Shown: piece by piece, positions 44,904 to 58,161 of the stretch
Layout of the letters: each line of letters opens with the position of its first letter
Numbering within the stretch: position 1 is the stretch's first letter
Assembly (NCBI RefSeq): GCF_003573695.1
Contig: NC_039364.1
Coordinates: 63,942,256-64,006,255 of the forward strand
Length of the DNA stretch: 64,000 nucleotides
Origin: Papaver somniferum
Lineage: Eukaryota > Streptophyta > Magnoliopsida > Ranunculales > Papaveraceae
Direction: 5' to 3'
The notes under the pieces: generated by a model
Seen by the model: only the letters and a program-made list of their open reading frames with translations
What the model was told of the DNA's origin: nothing
The model's database searches: none
Translations under genes and position numbers: made by a program

Positions 44904-47536
44904 TGTTGATGGTGGATTTTAGTTCAGGGTTAAAATTGTAAAACCAATATTTAATGTGCCACCGCCCTGCAAAGGGTAAAGCCATTTAAGAAGTAATGAG
45001 TGCAGAAAACCTCTTCGCTTTGTTTGAAGAAATTCAATATGAATATATACATGAAATTCACTCAAAATGGTGCGTGCAACGACAATCCCAGATATTCTGT
45101 GAAATTCTATGTTTTGTTAGCATTATCAATTAATGCATGATTCGCCTAGTATCTTCTGTGCTATGTTCTCAGCCGAATTCTCATCATTGACATGACATGA
45201 CGATTAAGTGTTCACTCTCAGCAGAGTAGTATGCATCTCCCGAAGTGCCAATATTGAGATCTGCATGAAATACCACACAGGTTACATCATTATCTAACAA
45301 ATAGAATCTCGTATCGACGCACTTTTGATTAAGGATAGCTCGATTGAACATGTTTAATTTCTCTAAGGGAAATCTAGACTGTCCATGTCAGTCTCAGAAA
45401 CAATCACGACCACACAATTTGGCCGCACAATTTACCGAGCATAGCCATACCCTAGCAGGAATAGGAAACCATCATGATGACCGTCAGAGGGCCTACTAAT
45501 GCCCTGACCGATCGGACCTCACCTATACACCTCCCAGCGCTGTCAAACGCCAACCCTAAGCAGGGTGGTCGTGCTAATTGGAAGGAGCTCGATCGAGCTG
45601 GGCTGTCCAAAATAGTCTTCAACATATCACAACCGCCCAACTTTTCCAGTTTGTTGGACGACTTAGATTTCTCCACAAGTGATTAGGGAAGTGCTAGCAC
45701 GCACCCCGACGGTCCCACTTTCCACTTAATCAATCGGTTTGCTCACCGTAAGGCCATAGGGTAATGGAAATCTTGCCCAAACTATGGCAGGCGTGAGGCT
45801 TCTAGACCCTAATTTGAGTCGCGGAAGTACACTAGCGTCTTAAATCGATCACGACCATCCAGCTTAGCCAGCCTATTTGGATGGCTTAGATCGCGTTTTG
45901 GAAGGTGCACACGAATTCACCACCGGCCCAACTCCATCCACGTTCGACTGACTTTCCTGAGGGAGGTCAATAGAACATCTAGTTTCTTGGTCGAACTAGA
46001 GTGGTCGCAGCTATTCAAAACCCTAATTGGGGTTTACGACAACACGCTTCTGTCGTAAGTTGATCACGACCATCCATCTTCACCAGCCTAAACGGATGAA
46101 GTAGATATTAAATTAATCGGTCCCAAGGGTGTCAATGTAATCACCATTGACCCATCTTTATATGTGACTGGACGACCTATGCAAAACAGGGATCGATGCC
46201 TCGAAACGTACGCCCAAAAGGTGGTAGGTCACACGGTCTTCAAACCCTAATTTGCACTTTGCGGCAATATATTTCTGTCGCAAATTGATCATGACCACTC
46301 ATCTTCGCTGGTCGAATTGAGTGGCTAAGATCTAATTTTGATGGACCAAGAGATGTAGGCATGCACGCCGACAGATCGTCTCCATGCATTCCCAATCGAT
46401 CCGTGTGAATCAACACTCATTGCTTGGATTCGATCAACCGAAATAGGGACGGCTGCATGGTCCCTAAACCCTAAATTTCATCAACGACAATGCACAACTG
46501 CCGTAAATCATCTTGTCCATCCAACTTTGCATTCATAATTGGACGATGTAGATTTATATCCAGCAAACCTGCAAAGCAGCATGACAATCACCAGCCTCCT
46601 CTCTTTCACAGGGAGTAATCGACCAAGTGATGGCTTGTTTACACAACCCTCAAACGATCGCCCAAAGGTAGTCTGGCATGCTGCCATTTTAAGACGCTCA
46701 ATCCGCGACTTATCCAATCAAGCTTTAAAACTGCGATGCTTCATGCATATCGATTGTTTTGAGCTGATTTCTTAAAAGCGATGCATTACATGTAACGAGC
46801 ACGTACGATATTTTATGAATATCAATTCCATAAATAACTTAGTTATTTAACCTAATAGCACCGTATGCTATTTTTTGCGACAAGTCCCACGACTTGACCC
46901 ACTCATTCGAGACATCAAACATGTCACAAGCTGGGGGATACTTACTGGGGTATTGGTCTGGCGGTGTACAGCGTGCGGCGTGCAACGCGCTCATTACAAG
47001 AACGTGGCACGAAAAGATGGACGGTTAACGGTGATGAGGGAAGTGGGAAAAGGAGTGATCGTGTGACAATCACCATCCCTACACGACCCCACTACTCCAT
47101 CACTTAACTTTCCCCACTTCCTACAAGATGAGGATTGCGCTCAAATGACTTGTATAAATAGATTCTTCGACCTATTTTCAAAGGGACACGAACAACACAA
47201 GTGTTGTCAACACAGTATCCAGAAAAAACACCCAGAACTGATAGCTTACATTATGCTAGCCAGTTCGACATTCTGATACAAGTCATAAACAACCAACACC
47301 TTTATGATCTCAAACACCTTCTTCGCTTCCCTCCCTAAGATTAACCCTTCTCCTTCACCTTGTGACCGAATTGAATCTGGAACGGCCATTTCTTGGTTTA
47401 GGCCAGAGTCTAACAGATTATCTCTCGAATCTAAAAGTACTCCAGTGCAGTGCATTGTTTAGGGTTTGAATTCGTTTCTCATCAACACACCCAAGTTTAC
47501 CAAAAACTGCAGAATCAATTTTTACTCTCAAACAAT
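44904..47536 (+). repeat. 5' LTR, 2633 bp, with repeated hairpin modules
   Basis: It starts TGTTGATGGTGG and ends CTCTCAAACA. Six diverged modules of about 180-230 bp begin near 45369, 45601, 45810, 46018, 46243 and 46460. The better-preserved ones carry a TTTRCGRCA/TGTCGYAAA stem and a second stem such as CCATCC/GGATGG or CCACTC/GAGTGG. A TATA box lies at 47153-47160. Confidence 0.9.
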
Positions 47537-47537
47537 T

Positions 47538-47556
47538 GGCGACCACAGTGGGAGGT
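47538..47556 (+). other. Primer-binding site
   Basis: TTGGCGACCACAGTGGGAG starts two bases after the 5' LTR. The same site, with one base missing, serves the fragment at 37876-40524. Confidence 0.75.
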
Positions 47557-47679
47557 TGATCTCTCGGTTGTAAAAAATTGATTTCAATCTTCATAAATTG
47601 AGAACGGGTAGATCTTAGTTCTAAAACTCAGTCATTAACCTGATTTAATTCCAATCACCAATCTCAATTTCCGCTCTGT

Positions 47680-48767
47680 GATGTATCCCTACCAGTTGAA
47701 TTCTCCAAAAATCACAAGTGATCAGAATCCAATCACTATGAAAGACATGGCCAGGATGTTAGAAGATGTTAGAATATGTTCTCGCGAATCAAGCTAACAT
47801 CGCCAAGCAGCAAGACGAGATGCTTCATATTCTAAGGAACGTAAACCGATTGTAGGAGGAATCGGCAAGCGTCCACCCAGCGAATGCCATCAACGATGCA
47901 GACATCAGACATGAGCAGAAAGGAAACAATCCACAAGATTCAACCAACAACAAGGAGCTGAAACAGTTTCACGGGGAAACGACTCTCCAAGAGAGTCATA
48001 GTACCGGCGAGATAAAAGATAAGCACCCAGCATAGGAAGATTTGTTAAAAAAAATATGTATCAAGAGACCCTCGCAGAAGTCCGGAGGGTTATTCAACAA
48101 TACGCAGCCTCAACTGCTCATACTCTGCCAGAAGCACCTGAAGAAGGAGAAATCAACCAAGGCCTTCAAGAAAACAAAGATTGCACTAATGACGGTGCTT
48201 AGTTCCACCACCTCATAGTTCTACTGTTACCGATGCAGAGTCCTTGAGAACAGTTATGCGTCTACAAGATCGCTGAGCTAAACGGCCTGCGTTTGCATCA
48301 ACATACGCTGGCGTCTCTACTCCGCCCTTGAAACGAGCTTCGTACCAAAGTCCGCGAAAGTTCTCACGATGGAATCCGTTAACGCAAGAGAAACCAATCT
48401 GGAATACCCGCACTTCCCGTTTCCAACAAGGAATATTCTGGAATTACTAGAAGTTTGGGTGCGAGACGGGGAAGTTCAATTACCTCCCGTATGGCGTCCT
48501 CCAAATGATCAAGAGATGACGGACCCGAGGTACTGCCACAGATTCATTTATCGCTCTACCAGTGAACGCAACGGCCTGAAGCATATTCTCCAAAGGAAGA
48601 TTAACTCAGGAGAGTTACCCCCTTCTCCGAAGATTAACGTGCGCAGTTTCATCGAAGTGATCGAACCAATTACGGGTTTCTCGAGGCGCGCCATAACAAC
48701 TTGGATTCGAAGCGATCACCCTTGGAGAATTCAAGTCTCGTTCAACCGAGATCTTGTGAACAAGTAA
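47680..48767 (+). pseudogene. Tat-like gag remnant
   Basis: The region at about 47682-47800 can be read from ATG as MYPYQLNSPKIT...DMARMLEDVR before breaking down. The clearest part is 48369-48767: FPTRNILELLEVWVRDGEV, then QLPPVW and a degenerate zinc-binding motif, DPRYCHRFIYRSTSERNGLK, where Tat elements have a CX2HX4HX4C-like segment. It matches the C-terminal gag part at 38767-39000 (LLEQWVTNKKE, ERYCHYHKRLHHP). Several stops lie between the two parts. The capsid core is missing or unrecognisable, so no working gag is encoded. Confidence 0.7.
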
Positions 48768-50379
48768 GTTTCGTTAAACAATTTTACATTTTAAAAGCCT
48801 GCTGGGGACTTGACGCATGTGTCCCACATCGAGGAAGGGAGTCAATGACGCAGTTGTTCTTAGACACCACATTATCTTCCTTTTACATGTTTCCCTTTTT
48901 ATGCAACATTTGCAATTTTTACGAGATACTTAGAATGATCGTATTCAAAACCAGAATGCCGGCTTTCAGCCGATTCAAACATAATTCCTTTCAGAAAGTC
49001 ATTCATAAAATCACCTCAAAAATAAACCAATTTAAAAATTCAATCACCTACTAGTTCAAAAGCCAGAAAATTAAACTGTGAAAGGAATTCCTTACATAAC
49101 TCAAAACACCTAAAAGGGAAATATAAAAGAAAATGCGCAAGTATTCAAGGGAAGTCTTTCAGCAACAACTCGTTATTTTTGGAAAGAGCGCCTTTCAATT
49201 CCAAGGATAGCCTCTCGATCTCCTCCTCTTGCCGATCAATGAGGTCCACGGGGGGAACTTCGTTTGTTTCATCTTGCAGCTTCTGGATTTTAGAAACCCT
49301 TCATAGAACCAGGAAGAATTGAATTCAAACTTTATAAACACATCTCGGTGGAACTCCCAGTTTTAAACCACCTCCTCAGAAACAGTGCACCCAGTCACGC
49401 TGCTCATGGCATGAATGGAGGATAAAGCTTCTTCGACACGTCGGACCAACAGGAAATACAACCTTCAACCTTCTGTAAGCGGTTTCACAGAAGCATCAAG
49501 AGAAAAACCACCGAGATACAACATCCTGCGCGTCCAAAATCGCCCACTTCAACTCCAGTACCACATGCACGACTGCCACAATGATAAAACAACGTCCAAG
49601 ATATTCCATATCTGGCTCGACGGCAACAACATCTATGAGGGACGCTTTCAAAATTTGGTCTCCCGTAGAAGGAGTAGTTGCGTTACCAAAGGAGGTTGCG
49701 CCTGGGACTTAAGAGACACGATCCAAAGATGATAAAGGCAAAGGAGCGTCGCTGGAGACTGCTTAGCACTACCCATCTCAAAGATGCTGAATTTGGAGAG
49801 ACGCAAGCACGCTGTCATTATGATTCCAAGATGCCCAAAGACGTAAACGTATTCGAGGGAGTAGACGTATTGTTTAAAGACCAGCGATATGTCTGGATGT
49901 CTATGAAACACAACGTAGACACAAAGACGACCTCATGATCAACAACTCGTACGATCCTCATCAACATTGGGTTCAACTCCAACTCTCATCCAAATTATTT
50001 CTTCAGAGACCCAACGTGACAACATCTATCAAGTTGAAAGTTCAATAGATACTCGTGGGAAGGGGATTGTCTCCCTATTCTCCATTCCATGAGGAAAAAT
50101 CAAGGAAGCTATCGGTTTCTTTTCCCTCTAATAACGAGACGATCTCTACCATTATATGAAGACTGCCAAATTCGTGCAAGTAGCTACCATGCCTCTCCCT
50201 GCCAGTCTCTTCTGATCATAGCTGCTGCCAAGAATCGTTGTTTCTCGCCAAAGCTTCACCATAGAAACAACCACTACAGACAGAGCATGAAATTCCTTCA
50301 CCGTCAGTCAAGGACTTCTTCAGCACAAGAGAGAGGGTCAATCAAGAAGCATGTAATTTGCAAGGGGAAAATCAAACTG

Positions 50380-50570
50380 AAGGAGAAGCTTCTTCAACAC
50401 ACGCTCTCTCCTGAAGCCACTTCAACGCTCCAGAAGAAGCTGCTTCAACGCTCTCTCTACAGAAGAAGTCGCTTCAGCGCTCTCTCCAGAAGAAGCCACA
50501 TCAGCACTCTTTCCCGAAGCCACTTCAGCGCTCTCTTCATAGGCCTAAGCCTCTTCAACACCTTATCAGC
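50380..50570. repeat. Minisatellite-like block, about 30-bp unit
   Basis: Imperfect copies of 'gaagccacttcaacgctctc' follow one another, with insertions of 'cagaagaag'. A related block lies at about 51475-51605 and in one frame reads repeated EAAST-like residues. Confidence 0.7.
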
Positions 50571-51883
50571 AAATACAATGGAAGTACGTCTTTTAAGACA
50601 AAATAAGCTCAGGATAATTACACCTGGGGACTGCCAGCACAGGATGCCTTCACGTCGCTCAACCGGTTTATTTCAGCAATCATCATTGTTGAAGCTTTAC
50701 GGGCCGCATAAAATTCTCAACATGAAGACGTACATGTGCATCAAAGACTCCAAAGTACAAATTGGAGATGTTTTCACGTGTCCAGCCACGCCATCGATTC
50801 TGAAGTGTAACTGGGGACTGCTCATCGCATCCCATTCCATACAACCGTCCAAGATTCGTAAGACGGTTCAAAGGATGTTTCTTTAAAAGAAGTCCTTGAA
50901 CACTTGATAGCGGAACGTCGTCTACTTCACTTAATGGCTCCGGAGGATTGTGCCCATACAAGCATCCCCATCATATCGTCATCGCAATCAGAAAGAGCAA
51001 GATGACTGATAGAAATCATCAAGAAACCAGTACATGCTTCTTAGGGCAAGCGTCATTCGTACCCTGAAGTGCAGCTGCTTCAATGATGAAACAACCTCTC
51101 AATCACCATCTCATTGTACCTAGATCCCAGAAAGAAGTTTCGCCATATGTAATTTCATATTTTGGGAAATCCCTTGACGGAATCAGGAAGCAGCGAGCTA
51201 GTGCACGCGGTATTCCCAGATTGCAATTACTTGTTCAGACGTGTCCAATCACATCACACGCGCTATTAATTGGAGATAGAGCCTCCGCACCTAACAAATA
51301 CGACTCCTGGATCTCCTGTTCACGGAAGCACAACACACGTGATATAACAAATGGAAGTTCCAGCATGAATGAGGGATTATTATTCGATCAAGCCCTGGCT
51401 CCAGCCGCATGAAACAAAGACTACTAAACATCAAAGAAGTGTCGTCAACGCCAGGGCCAATGGTGCCTTCACTAGAGTCCTCTCTAGGAGCTACTTTAAC
51501 CTCCTATACGGAGGCCGCTTCGACGCCCTTCTTGGAAGCTGCATCAACGTTCTCTTTGGGAGCTGCTTCAACATCTTTTTCAGAAATTGCTTCAGCAGCC
51601 TTTTAAGGATATTCCTCATGATAAAGCTCGTCCACATCAGAGTCGAGGATTACGACATCGTCATGAATAGTTTGAGATCCCAACCAACCATATGCCTAAT
51701 CTACCTGAGGCCAACCGACATCATGCTAGGGGAACGTTCACCTGGACGCCTCTTGAACGTGACATGTTCCAAAGACAGGACGACCCATTTCTTTTGGTAA
51801 CGTCTAACTTTGTCTCATAAGTTTTATCTTTATTTGTCACCATCTAATGCTTACCCCGCAATAATGTAACCATTACGTGCTAA

Positions 51884-51896
51884 GCAGGGGACTTAA
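51884..51896 (+). other. Purine-rich tract before the 3' LTR
   Basis: GCAGGGGACTTAA abuts the LTR start TGTTGATGG, identical to the sequence before the LTR at 42007. It is the probable plus-strand primer, though short and interrupted by CTT. Confidence 0.6.
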
Positions 51897-54626
51897 TGTT
51901 GATGGTGGATTTTAATTCAGGGCTAAAATTGTAAAACCAGTATTTAATGCGCCATCGCCCTGCAAAGGGTAAATCCGTTTAAGAAGTAATGAGTGCATAA
52001 AACCTCTTCGATTTGTTTGAAGCAATTCAATATGAATATATACATGAGATTCACTCAGAATGGTGCGTGCAACGGCAATCCCAGATGTTCTGTGAAATAC
52101 TATGTTTTTTAGCATTATCAATTAATGCATGATTCGTCTAGTATCTTCCGTGCTATGTTCTCAGCCAAACTCTCATCATTTACATGACATGACGATTAAG
52201 TGTTCACTCTCAGCAGAGTAGCATGCATCTCCCGAAGTGCCAATATTGAGATATGCATGAAGTACCCACACATGCTACATCATTATCTAACAAAGAGAAT
52301 CTCGTATCGACACACTTTTGATTAAGGATAGCTCGATTGAACATGTTTAATTTCCCTAAGGGAAATCCAGACTATCCATGCCAGTCTCAGAAACGATCAC
52401 GGCCACACAATTTGGCCGCGCAATTTAACGAGCATAGCCAAACCCTAGAAGGAATGGGCAACCATCATGATGACCGTCGGCGGGGCCACTAATGCCCTGA
52501 CCGATCGAACCTCACCTATACACCTCACAGCACTGTCAAACGCCAACCCTAAGCAGGATGGTCGTGCTAATTGGAAGGATCTCGATCGAGCTGGGATGTC
52601 CAAAAAAGTCTTCAACATATCACACCCGCCTAACTTTGCCAGCTTGGTTGGACGACTTAGATTGCTCCACAAGTGATTAGGGAAGTGCTAGCACGCAAAT
52701 TGATGGTCCCACTTTCCCCTCAATCAATCAGTTTGCTCACGGCAAGGCCATAGGGCAATGAAATGCTTTCCCAAACTATGGCAGGCGTGAGGCTTCTAGA
52801 CCCTAATTTTGAGTCGTGGAAGTACACTAGCGTCTTAAATCGATCACGACCATCCAACTTAGCCAGCCTATTTGGATGGCTTAGATCGCATTTTGGACCA
52901 TCAGGAAGGTGCACACGAGTTCACCACCGTCCCAACTCCATCCATGATCAGGAAGTTGCACACGAGTTCACCACCAGCCCAACTCCATCCATGTTCGACC
53001 GACTTGCCTGAGGGAGGTCAATAGAGCATCTAGTTGTTCGGTTGAACTAGAGTAGCTGCAGCTGTTCAAAACCCTAATTGGGGTTTACGGCAACACTCGT
53101 CTGTCGTAAATTGGTCACGACCATCCATCTTCACCAGCCTAAACGGATGGTGTAGTTATTGATTTAAGCGGTCCCAAAGGTGTCAACGTGATCAACATTG
53201 ACCCATCTTTATATGTGACCGTCCGACCTATGCAAACCAGGGCTCGATGCCTCGAAACGTGCGGCCAAAAGGTGGTAGGTCACACGGTCTTCAAACCCTA
53301 ATTTGCACTTTGCGGCAATATATTTCTGTCGCAAATTGATCATAACCACTCATCTTCTCCGGTCGAATTGAGTGGCTTAGATCTGATTTTGATGGACCAA
53401 GAGATGTAGGCATGCACGCCGGAAGCTCGTCTCCATGCATGCCCGATCGGTCCGTGTGAATCAGCACTCAGTGCTTGGATTCGATCAGCCAAAATAGGGA
53501 CGGACACATGGTCCCTAAACCCTAAATTTCATCAACGACAATGCACAACTGTCGTAAATCATCTTGTCCATCCAGCTTTGCATGCATAATTGGACGATGT
53601 AGATTTATTTCCAGCAAACCTGCATGCATAATTGGACGATGTAGATTTATTTCCAGCAAACCTGCAAAGCACCATGACAATCACCATCCGCCTCTCTTTC
53701 ACAGTGAGTGATCGATCAAGTGATGGCTTGTTTACACAGCCCTCAAAGATTTCCCAAAGGTAGTCTGGCATGCTGCCATTTTAAGACACTCAATCCGCGA
53801 CTTATCCAATCAAGCTTTAAAACAACGATGCTTCATGCACATCGATTGTTTTGAGTTGTTTGCTTAAAAGTGATGCATTACATGCATCGAGCGCGTACGA
53901 TATTTTATGAATATTAATTCCATAAATAACTTAGTCATTTAACCTAATAGCACCGTATGTTATTTTTTGCGACAAGTCCCACGACTTGACCCACTCATTC
54001 GAGACATCAAACATGTCACAAGCTGGGGGATACTTACTGGGTATTGGTCTGGCGGTGCACAGCGTGCGGTGTGCAACGCGCTCATCACAAGAACGTGTCA
54101 CGAAAAGATGGACGGTTAACGGTGATGAGGGAAGTGGGCAAAGGCGTGATCATGTGACAATCACCATCCCTACACGACCCCACTACTCCATCACTTAACT
54201 TTCCCCACTTCCTATAAGATCAAGATTGCGCTCAAATGACTCGTATAAATAGGTTCTTCGACCTATTTTCAAAGGGACACGAACAACACAAGTGTTGTCA
54301 ACACAGTTTCCAGAAAAAACACCCAGAACTGATAGCTTACATTATGTTAGCCAGTTCGACATTCTGATACAAGTCATAAACAGCCAACACCTTCATGATC
54401 TCAAACACCTTCTTCGCTTCCCTCCCTAAGATTAACCCTTCTCCTTCACCTTGTGACCGAATTGAATCTGGAACGACCATTTCTTGGTTTAGGCCAGAGT
54501 CTTACAGATTGATCTCTCGAATCTAAAATTACCCCCGTGCAGTGCATTGTTTAGGGTTTGAATTCGTTTCTCATCAACACACCCAAGTTTATCAAAAACA
54601 GCAGAATCAGTTTTTACCCTCAAACA
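51897..54626 (+). repeat. 3' LTR, 2730 bp
   Basis: It starts TGTTGATGGTGG and ends CCTCAAACA before the TSD AGGGA. It is 97 bp longer than the 5' LTR, mostly from two tandem duplications: a 47-bp unit starting at 52900 and 52947, and a 42-bp unit starting at 53581 and 53623. A TATA box lies at 54244-54250. Confidence 0.9.
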
Positions 54627-54631
54627 AGGGA

Positions 54632-55947
54632 CAACTAGATTGAGGGATACACTGCTCAACAAATACAACAAAACTTCTCTACTTATGAAGAATATCCATA
54701 TTACATGAAAGTGATGGAGCTAATGGATCAACACACCAAAAGATGAGATTTAAATAAGCTTCAAAAGTACTTTACACAAGATCAGATAGAGAAGATCCTC
54801 AACATTAGGCCTTCAACTCAGCATGAAGATAAAATTCTCTGGTCCCTAACAAGAAGTGGTCATTTCACTGTGAATTCTACTTACAAAGCTATCCTCTACC
54901 AGATAAACCCTAATCTAGCCAGCAAGGAAGAAGAAGCCAAATTTTGGCTCAGTATATGGCACTTGCAGATTCTACATAAATGTCAACTTTTACTGTGGAA
55001 GGTTTCCCATGACATTCTTCCAGTTAATGAAAGATGCACAAGGTATAATCAACATATGGAGACTCTCTGTCAAAGATACAGCAATGAAACTGAATCAATT
55101 ACCACCTCTTGATCCAATGCAACTACACAAGAAGTGTGTGGAATAATGTTTCTTCTGAGATTTATCAAGAGCTAAGAAATGTCACAAATGTCAGGCAATG
55201 GATAAAAAGTTGGTGCAACCCAGAAAACAACATCTCTTTCAATAAGAAGCCCATGATAAATCTGATTGTGATTACCATATGGTTTATTTGGAAATCAAAA
55301 TGTGAATTAATCTTCAACAATTCCAGATGCACCAACTCAAGCTTGAAAAACAAAGTTACTTCTTTCTGCTATGAAAACAAGATTCAACAAGTTACAGTGG
55401 TAACCAGGCTCAGACTGCCAACAACATCATAGGAAGAAATGGAACAAATACTCATGCCAATAGACATTGGATCCCTCCTCCAAGGGGAAAACTTAAAATT
55501 AATATTGATGCTTCAGTTTTGCCTAATAGTTATTATGCTGGTATTGCTCTAAATGTTAGAGATTTTACAGGGAAGCTGGTGGAGGCCTGGACTTTGGTAG
55601 AAAGAACTAGAGATGTTGCTCAAGCTGAAGCAGTGGAAGTTCTAAAAGATCTTCAGTGGATCCTCCAGTTGCATCTTCAAAATGTCATTGTGGAAGGATA
55701 CAACAAAGAAGTCATGGAAAGTATCAATGGCCATATCGTCACCACCAAATGGGAAGACATTAATCTTATTAGGGAGTGTCAACACTTAGTTAAATGTTTA
55801 GGTAATGTTCAAGTTTGCTTTAAAAGTAGGAAGTGTAACCAAGTAGCAGATTTACTTGCTAAGTATGTTAGGATTAATAATTGTGCTATGAAATGGAGTT
55901 CAGATCTCCCTGTGTCAGTCATGTCTAGGTTAGAAGTTGAAAAAGAG
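54632..55947 (+). pseudogene. LINE ORF2 C-terminal remnant (zinc-binding and RNase H)
   Basis: The first part reads LQKYFTQDQIEKILNI, then LWSLTRSGHFTVNSTYKAI, FWLSIWHLQILHKCQLLLWK and DILPVNERC, the zinc-binding domain found at the end of plant LINE reverse transcriptases. A frameshift near 55090-55110 leads to LLIQCNYTRSVWNNV and IWFIWKSKCELIF. A final frame (about 55500-55953) is RNase H-like: NIDASVLPNSYYAG, AEAVEVLKDLQW, VEGYNKEVME and CNQVADLLAKY. RT itself is missing. The 3' end is cut off at 55948 by a copia LTR. It is a dead copy. Confidence 0.82.
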
Positions 55948-56167
55948 TGTTAGAGCATTGCTCGGTCAAATTCTCATGCGTTACTATCTCAAGCATGTTT
56001 GTCAATGTTAGTGATCAAAACTATAAGTCTTGATTTTTAGTCTACTATAGCTAAGGTCTCGGACTAGGATAAAAAGTGTAGTTGAGCTCAAGAACTCCAT
56101 GGAAATCATCATACAAGACGAAGGACTACTCAAGGAACAGGTGGATCTTCATCGACTAAAAGGTATG

Positions 56168-57773
56168 TGATAGACACATTTTGTGTCTAATTTGTTCTCA
56201 ATACTACATATTGTTGGCACTCGATTTTGTACTAATTTTGGTGTTTTATGTATTTGTAGGCATTTTTGGAGAAATACATTTTGTGGAAAAAGTTGCTCAA
56301 AAAGTGCTATTTGGACCCCCAGAGCATCACCTGCTAGTCGCACCCCCAGTTTGGTTAGGGGGATACCCTTTCTTCTTCATTTGAATTATGAAAACCGGCG
56401 GGAAAAACCAACCTTCGGCTGCCGAAATTAGGGTTACGATTTGAGCTCGTTTCAGTGAGACTAAACGGCTGAATTTGATTGGATTTGTTCATATGGGCTT
56501 AACAAACGTGGTGTGATATTCAAAATCAGTACAGTTGGACCAGATAATCGGCGAGAAGGAAACAGAGTTGCGTGTTCACGGGAAAAATATTCTGGATTTG
56601 GTTTGGAAAGTTTCTGGTGAAATTCAATTGAAGTTTTAGCTTGGTTTGTGCCTGTTAACCGCAAACAGGGCTGGTAATCCTCTTTGATTCGTCAAAGTAC
56701 GGTTGTATCACCGACTGGAAGAAAACAAAGCATCATATATCCCCATGAGTTATTCTCGGGATTTTCTTTATTCTTGGAATGATTGCACGAGGTTAGAGCA
56801 TGTATATCCTATTCTATGACGTGTATGAGTATGTTAAGAGTATGTTGGATGGATACAGACGCGTGAGAAGCTGTAAAAAGGGAAGAAATCCCGTGACTGG
56901 CAGTGAAGAATATTATCGAGTAATGAAGATTATTCGGAGTTATTGGCGAGTATTTTTGATTCTAGAGAGTATATAAAGGGTGCTGAGGGTTATGAGAGGG
57001 GATGGAGAGTTAGGGGAGAAAACAGAGGCTTAGAATCGAGTTGCAGATAATAACCATTGCTGCAACGAAGAAGAAGAGAAAGAACACAAAACAGCACATA
57101 TAGACAGTCGCAGAAACCGTTGCCTTTAATTTCAAATTTGATTATCTTTGTAACAATTTCTATAACACTTAATCCAGTTCGCAACAGTCTGTTAGTGTTT
57201 CTTTGTAACAGTGGGTTCTGTAACAATTATAACTGTTACAAACACACTGCTTTATACCTTTTCTCCTTGCAAACACCTTTTTGAGCAATGAAAAATTCAT
57301 TTGAGTGTGTTTTCACCATGTGGAGCTAGAACCCATCACTGGGCGACGGAGGAAGCTGTATTTCATCCTTGGGGTAATTTAATAAATTCCTTATTTACTT
57401 TTTGCACAAATTTTAAATGATTTATGATTTCTATTAATCAATTGTTATCTTGTTAGATAGTGTATGCTTAGTCTTAGATGCTTTAGATACAATATGCTTG
57501 TAATTCACAATTGATGTTTTACGAAATCTACTTTGGCAAAGAATAGAGTTATTGTTTCTTTTGTTTTGAACTATAAATGTCTAGGATTAATTTATGAACC
57601 CCATGAACATGAAAAGCAGTGGAATCCCGAGTCCCGGTCTCTCTTCATCCTATGACAAAATGTGTATATATATTTTCTTATTTGTAGTATTTTTATTTTA
57701 TTAAAACTTAAAATCAATCCAACAAAGTCCGAGTGAACGACAACCTTTCTTACCACTATCTAAAATTCGACAA
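56168..57773 (+). repeat. 5' LTR of the Athila-related non-autonomous element
   Basis: It starts TGATAGACACATTT and ends TTCGACAA. A TATA-like TATATAAAGG lies at about 56970-56979. The primer-binding site follows. Confidence 0.93.
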
Positions 57774-57777
57774 CTTT

Positions 57778-57794
57778 TTGGCGTCGCCGACGTG
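57778..57794 (+). other. Primer-binding site
   Basis: TGGCGTCGCCGACGTGG follows the LTR by four bases. It parallels TGGCGCCGCCGACGCGG at 16403, with C-to-T changes at two positions. Its match to tRNA-Asp is correspondingly shorter. Confidence 0.65.
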
Positions 57795-58161
57795 GACTTG
57801 TGTATAGATTTGTTTTTAGGTTTTATTTTTATTATTTTTGTTCTTTTTTACGCCTTTTGGTATTTCTTATTTGTTTTCAGATTTGGAGCTGAGCTAAAGA
57901 AAAAGGGAGAAAGTGCAGAAAACAAAAGCGAAGCCAAAGAAGGAAAGAAAAGAGGAATCCAAAAGGAGTAAAGAAGAAGATTTTGTATATTAGTTTATTT
58001 TATTTTATTTACAAACTGTAATTAAGGTTTTTATTTTTGTAATATTTTATTTTTGGACATTTATTTTTTATTTTCTTTCGGACATTGAACTTTGGGACTT
58101 TATTTTTTTTAAAACCCTACGGAAGAGTAGTTTTAAATATAAACTGTGTGCAGAGAAGGAC

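Larger units (their letters stand above)
48768..51896 (+). other. Non-coding internal region of the non-autonomous element
   Basis: No pol is recognisable in 3.1 kb. 'ctggggact' words recur at about 48798, 50629 and 50812, resembling the purine-rich GCAGGGGACT just before the 3' LTR. Two GAAGC(C/T)(A/G)CTTCA-type minisatellite blocks lie at about 50380-50570 and 51475-51605. The long open frame at 50089-50886 has no protein similarity that I recognise and is probably incidental. Confidence 0.6.
44904..54626 (+). mobile_element. Non-autonomous Tat-like retrotransposon, 9.7 kb, TSD AGGGA
   Basis: LTRs at 44904-47536 and 51897-54626 surround a 4.4-kb internal region with gag remnants but no RT, RNase H or integrase. 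AGGGA occurs at 44899-44903 and 54627-54631. A primer-binding site follows the 5' LTR; a purine-rich site precedes the 3' LTR. Lacking pol, it would have depended on proteins of an autonomous relative. The gag fragment near 48400 places it with Tat-type elements. Confidence 0.92.

Noticed and set aside
50089..50886. 265-codon open frame
   Set aside because: Composition reflects the minisatellite and flanking repeats; no motif, and no matching frame elsewhere.
55943..55953. LINE stop codon as genuine gene end
   Set aside because: The terminal residues are contributed by the copia LTR start TGTTAG, so the RNase H frame is cut off by insertion, not naturally ended.
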